Origin: Acidobacteriota bacterium
GTDB lineage: Bacteria; Acidobacteriota; Blastocatellia; UBA7656
Direction: 5' to 3'
Assembly (NCBI GenBank): GCA_016201275.1
Contig: JACQDB010000136.1
Coordinates: 1-45,667, forward strand
DNA length: 45,667 nt
In this document: positions 43,673 through 45,667 of the stretch, in pieces
Layout of the letters: each line of letters starts with the position of its first letter
How positions within the stretch are numbered: position 1 is the stretch's first letter
The notes under the pieces: generated by a model
Seen by the model: the letters and a program-made list of their open reading frames with translations, nothing else
Databases searched by the model: none
Told to the model about the DNA's origin: nothing
Translations under genes and position numbers: made by a program

Positions 43673-45328
43673 ATGAATAAACAAAAGGTTTGGCTAAAAA
43701 GTAGAATGAGAAGAAGCGGGTTTCTGGCCTTTTTAGTTTTGGTTGGTCTAATCAGTCCTTCCTATTCGTGGGTTGATAAATCGGCTTTTCAAGCCGAAGC
43801 AACAGAGGTTCCCGGACTGGCGGATACGAATAATGTTCAATTCGCTTTTGGGCGGTTTATCATTACGGCACCTTACGCCCCGACCACGCCGATCACTACA
43901 GACACCAGCCTTGCCGATTTAGACAATAAGTGGCTGTATGTTTTCGATGCCAAGCGGGTAAATAGTGAGCCTTCAAAATATGATTTAGGCGATTGTTATT
44001 ACCCGACTCGAGTGTTTTTTGATGAAGAGAGCAGCAACGTGTTTATTCGCTGCACTCAGGTAATCGAAAAAGCTAATGGTGATTTAGAGACTCGTGCTGT
44101 AATTAAATACCTGCACTTAAACCTTGGTGAAAATGGCAAGCCTCTTTTTGGCTCTAGCGCCCAGATTATCCCCATACCGGGAGTGGGAACCGAGTTTGCT
44201 GACGATGCTCCAAACGATTTGCTGATTGATAAAGATATATTTCTTTTTACCAATGGCGCTTCGATTTTTACTTTCAGTCTGTTAAAAGGCATTATCTACA
44301 GGGTAGATTTCATCTCTCCCAAAGATTTTGACCTCTACCAGAATGCCATTACTTATTTCGGATTGGACAAGAACAGCGATACGGTCACGATTGTGACCAA
44401 TAAAAAAGAACAATCCGAGGATCAGACCTGGAAGCACTCTTCGGAACTCTATTTTTACAAAGTAAATTCCGATGGCACGATTGATCAGTTGAATCGCGTG
44501 AAGCCCGATTCATTTCCTGAAGGCGTATCCTTGCCTGCCGGAAGTCATGTAGCGATTAATTGGGATGGCGAACTCAAGGATGAGGGATTTGCTTACTTTG
44601 TTGGCAGCGATGGCAATCTCTATCAGGCCACTTGGTATAAAGGGAATGAGGTTTTTGGCTCACTTGAGAGGCTGGCATCCTTTGAGGCGTTAAGGCAGGA
44701 AAACGGAGAAAATCTAAGTTCAGTCAATACCTACTTCAATAAAGACTCGAAGACCTTCGAGATATTGAAGAACGGTTTTACGAGTTATATTCATCGTCCT
44801 TTGAATGGAAGTGGTGGAGGTCGAATCGGGAAAATCCATCGTCCCTTAAATCTGCGATTAAGTGTAGGGACTTCGGCTTTCGCGCTGGCTCAGGTAGGCA
44901 AGAAAAATAAAGTGGTGAATCAGACGGTGTTCACGGATGCTTTTGCCGATCAGGGCGGCTTGCTCAATCTGTTTTCTGATGACCAAGGGAATCGCTATCT
45001 CTCAACCTATTCGGGCAATATTTATGAGTTGAGAAATGCTCAAGAAGTGAATTCTGCTTCAGTCAATCTTTTAGGTAGGTTGGGTGAGCGCTTGGGAAGC
45101 GTCACCTACTTTGCCGCACGGGAAGATTTTGTCGCAACCAATTCTTTAGAGGCAGATGCGTCGGGTGATGCGATTCTTGCACCCGGTTCGCTCTTGCTGG
45201 CAAAGCGCACTGTCGCCAATAACCTTTTGGGGTTTTTGAATTGGCTACCGCAGCGCTCACCGTTTGCCCAACCCTTGGCATTTGGCATCGGTTCGATTCG
45301 CAGGCCGTGTAATCTTGGCCTTCATTGA
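43673..45328 (+). CDS. Secreted protein of unknown function
   Basis: This 551-residue protein has a signal peptide at about 1-33 (FLAFLVLVGLISPSYS). The mature part is rich in beta-type segments of the form DxNxxVFIRC, YFVGSDGNLYQATW and FSDDQGNRYLSTYSGNIYEL, suggesting a propeller-like fold, but no family is recognised. A short segment IHRPLN occurs twice (about 378 and 390). The gene is preceded by the -24/-12 promoter and is the likely target of the upstream activator. No strong SD is visible. Confidence 0.75.
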   Translation: MNKQKVWLKSRMRRSGFLAFLVLVGLISPSYSWVDKSAFQAEATEVPGLADTNNVQFAFGRFIITAPYAPTTPITTDTSLADLDNKWLYVFDAKRVNSEPSKYDLGDCYYPTRVFFDEESSNVFIRCTQVIEKANGDLETRAVIKYLHLNLGENGKPLFGSSAQIIPIPGVGTEFADDAPNDLLIDKDIFLFTNGASIFTFSLLKGIIYRVDFISPKDFDLYQNAITYFGLDKNSDTVTIVTNKKEQSEDQTWKHSSELYFYKVNSDGTIDQLNRVKPDSFPEGVSLPAGSHVAINWDGELKDEGFAYFVGSDGNLYQATWYKGNEVFGSLERLASFEALRQENGENLSSVNTYFNKDSKTFEILKNGFTSYIHRPLNGSGGGRIGKIHRPLNLRLSVGTSAFALAQVGKKNKVVNQTVFTDAFADQGGLLNLFSDDQGNRYLSTYSGNIYELRNAQEVNSASVNLLGRLGERLGSVTYFAAREDFVATNSLEADASGDAILAPGSLLLAKRTVANNLLGFLNWLPQRSPFAQPLAFGIGSIRRPCNLGLH

Positions 45329-45341
45329 TTTTTCGTCGGTG

Positions 45342-45361
45342 CAGGCACTTTCGCCTGTTTT
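45342..45361 (+). terminator. Weak terminator-like hairpin
   Basis: A five-base stem CAGGC/GCCTG with a six-base loop is followed by TTTTC. The stem is short, so the call is weak. It lies 14 bases after the stop of the secreted unknown protein. Confidence 0.35.
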
Positions 45362-45492
45362 CTATTATTTGCGGGAGAGTTCCAAATTGATTGGGCTTGC
45401 TCAATTAATCTGTATCCTTCTACGGCAGGAGTAATTCGTAAACGGATGTAATGTTTGCCTCACTCTTTTAGGCATTAAGGAGAAGAGATTTT

Positions 45493-45667
45493 ATGAATTT
45501 GAAAAGAGCGGTAATGATGGCAGTGCTGGCAGTGGCAGCGCTGGCGGTGCCGATGGCGAGTTGGAAGACTCGTGCGGCCAGCGGCGGCAGCGCCTCGGCT
45601 ACGACGCCGACGGCAAAGGCCGTGCCGGCCGTGGCAGCCAGTGCCAGTCAGCCTAAAGTCGTTGCGA
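45493..45667 (+). CDS. N-terminal part of a secreted protein, cut by the window end
   Basis: ATG 45493 with AAGGAG about ten bases upstream opens a frame of 58 codons that runs off the window. It has a signal peptide-like start (MNLKRAVMMAVLAVAALAVP) followed by an Ala/Ser/Thr/Pro-rich stretch. The family cannot be told from this part. The fragment has a higher G/C content than the preceding gene. Confidence 0.65.
   Translation, partial: MNLKRAVMMAVLAVAALAVPMASWKTRAASGGSASATTPTAKAVPAVAASASQPKVVA

Noticed and set aside
45434-45452. Possible second -24/-12 promoter (GGATGTAATGTTTGC)
   Set aside because: Spacing between GG and GC is eleven bases instead of ten, and the -24 box reads CGG rather than TGG.
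1-45667. Prophage or integrative element
   Set aside because: No integrase, phage structural genes, tRNA target or direct-repeat boundary was seen.
1-45667. tRNA or rRNA genes
   Set aside because: No cloverleaf-like or rRNA sequence was recognised in any spacer; this was by eye only.

Overview
The window is a stretch of bacterial chromosome of roughly 50% GC. It carries an aerobic respiratory gene cluster and signalling genes, and its spacers are unusually rich in short repeats. The protein families and their mix suggest an Acidobacteriota-like organism, perhaps Blastocatellia. The mix is a b6-type split cytochrome b with a giant multihaem partner, an A1-type aa3 oxidase, BNR, FG-GAP and Ycf48 propellers, and a TPR/sigma-54 activator. 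This assignment is inference; there is no rRNA or other phylogenetic marker here. No tRNA, rRNA, CRISPR array, prophage or intact insertion sequence was recognised.

Layout. (1) 1-2.8 kb: a 66-bp tandem repeat array, then the minus-strand genes panC, panB (pantothenate synthesis) and a glutaredoxin-like protein. (2) 3.2-10.7 kb, plus strand: an alternative complex III (Rieske protein, cytochrome b, long subunit-IV-like protein, 1186-residue octahaem cytochrome c) and a cupredoxin-like lipoprotein. (3) 10.8-19.4 kb, plus strand: haem A synthesis (ctaA, ctaB), a broken hicA, and cytochrome oxidase subunits II, I, two III-type proteins and IV, then small membrane proteins including a DUF420 member. 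(4) 19.7-22.5 kb: a HEAT-repeat protein with a lipoyl-like domain, a 2[4Fe-4S] ferredoxin and a secreted BNR propeller. (5) 23.3-29.4 kb, plus strand: a PocR-GAF-GGDEF protein, an AAA-like ATPase fused to an RsbW-type kinase domain, a STAS protein and a GAF-HD-GYP protein. (6) 29.5-36.5 kb: a DMT transporter, a small unknown protein, pyroglutamyl peptidase, serA (minus), a benzoate-CoA-ligase-like enzyme and a secreted Ycf48-like propeller. (7) 36.6-45.7 kb: a strong terminator, a secreted FG-GAP protein (minus), a very large activator (IS630-like HTH + TPR + GAF-like + sigma-54 AAA + Fis HTH), a good -24/-12 promoter, a secreted unknown protein, and the start of another secreted protein cut by the window end.

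How the parts work together. The complex III and aa3 genes form a complete quinol-to-oxygen route with its own haem A synthesis. Region 5 puts c-di-GMP synthesis and degradation genes beside anti-sigma kinase and antagonist genes, which points to one signalling circuit. In region 7 the sigma-54 activator is followed by a -24/-12 promoter in front of the next gene, so the pair is a likely regulator and target.

The intergenic DNA holds several dispersed elements: a MITE-like family with TATAGCG ends (three clear copies and one diverged), a second two-copy hairpin repeat, heptad-repeat hairpins and several near-perfect palindromes. At least two touch genes: one supplies a stop codon, another an SD-like sequence.
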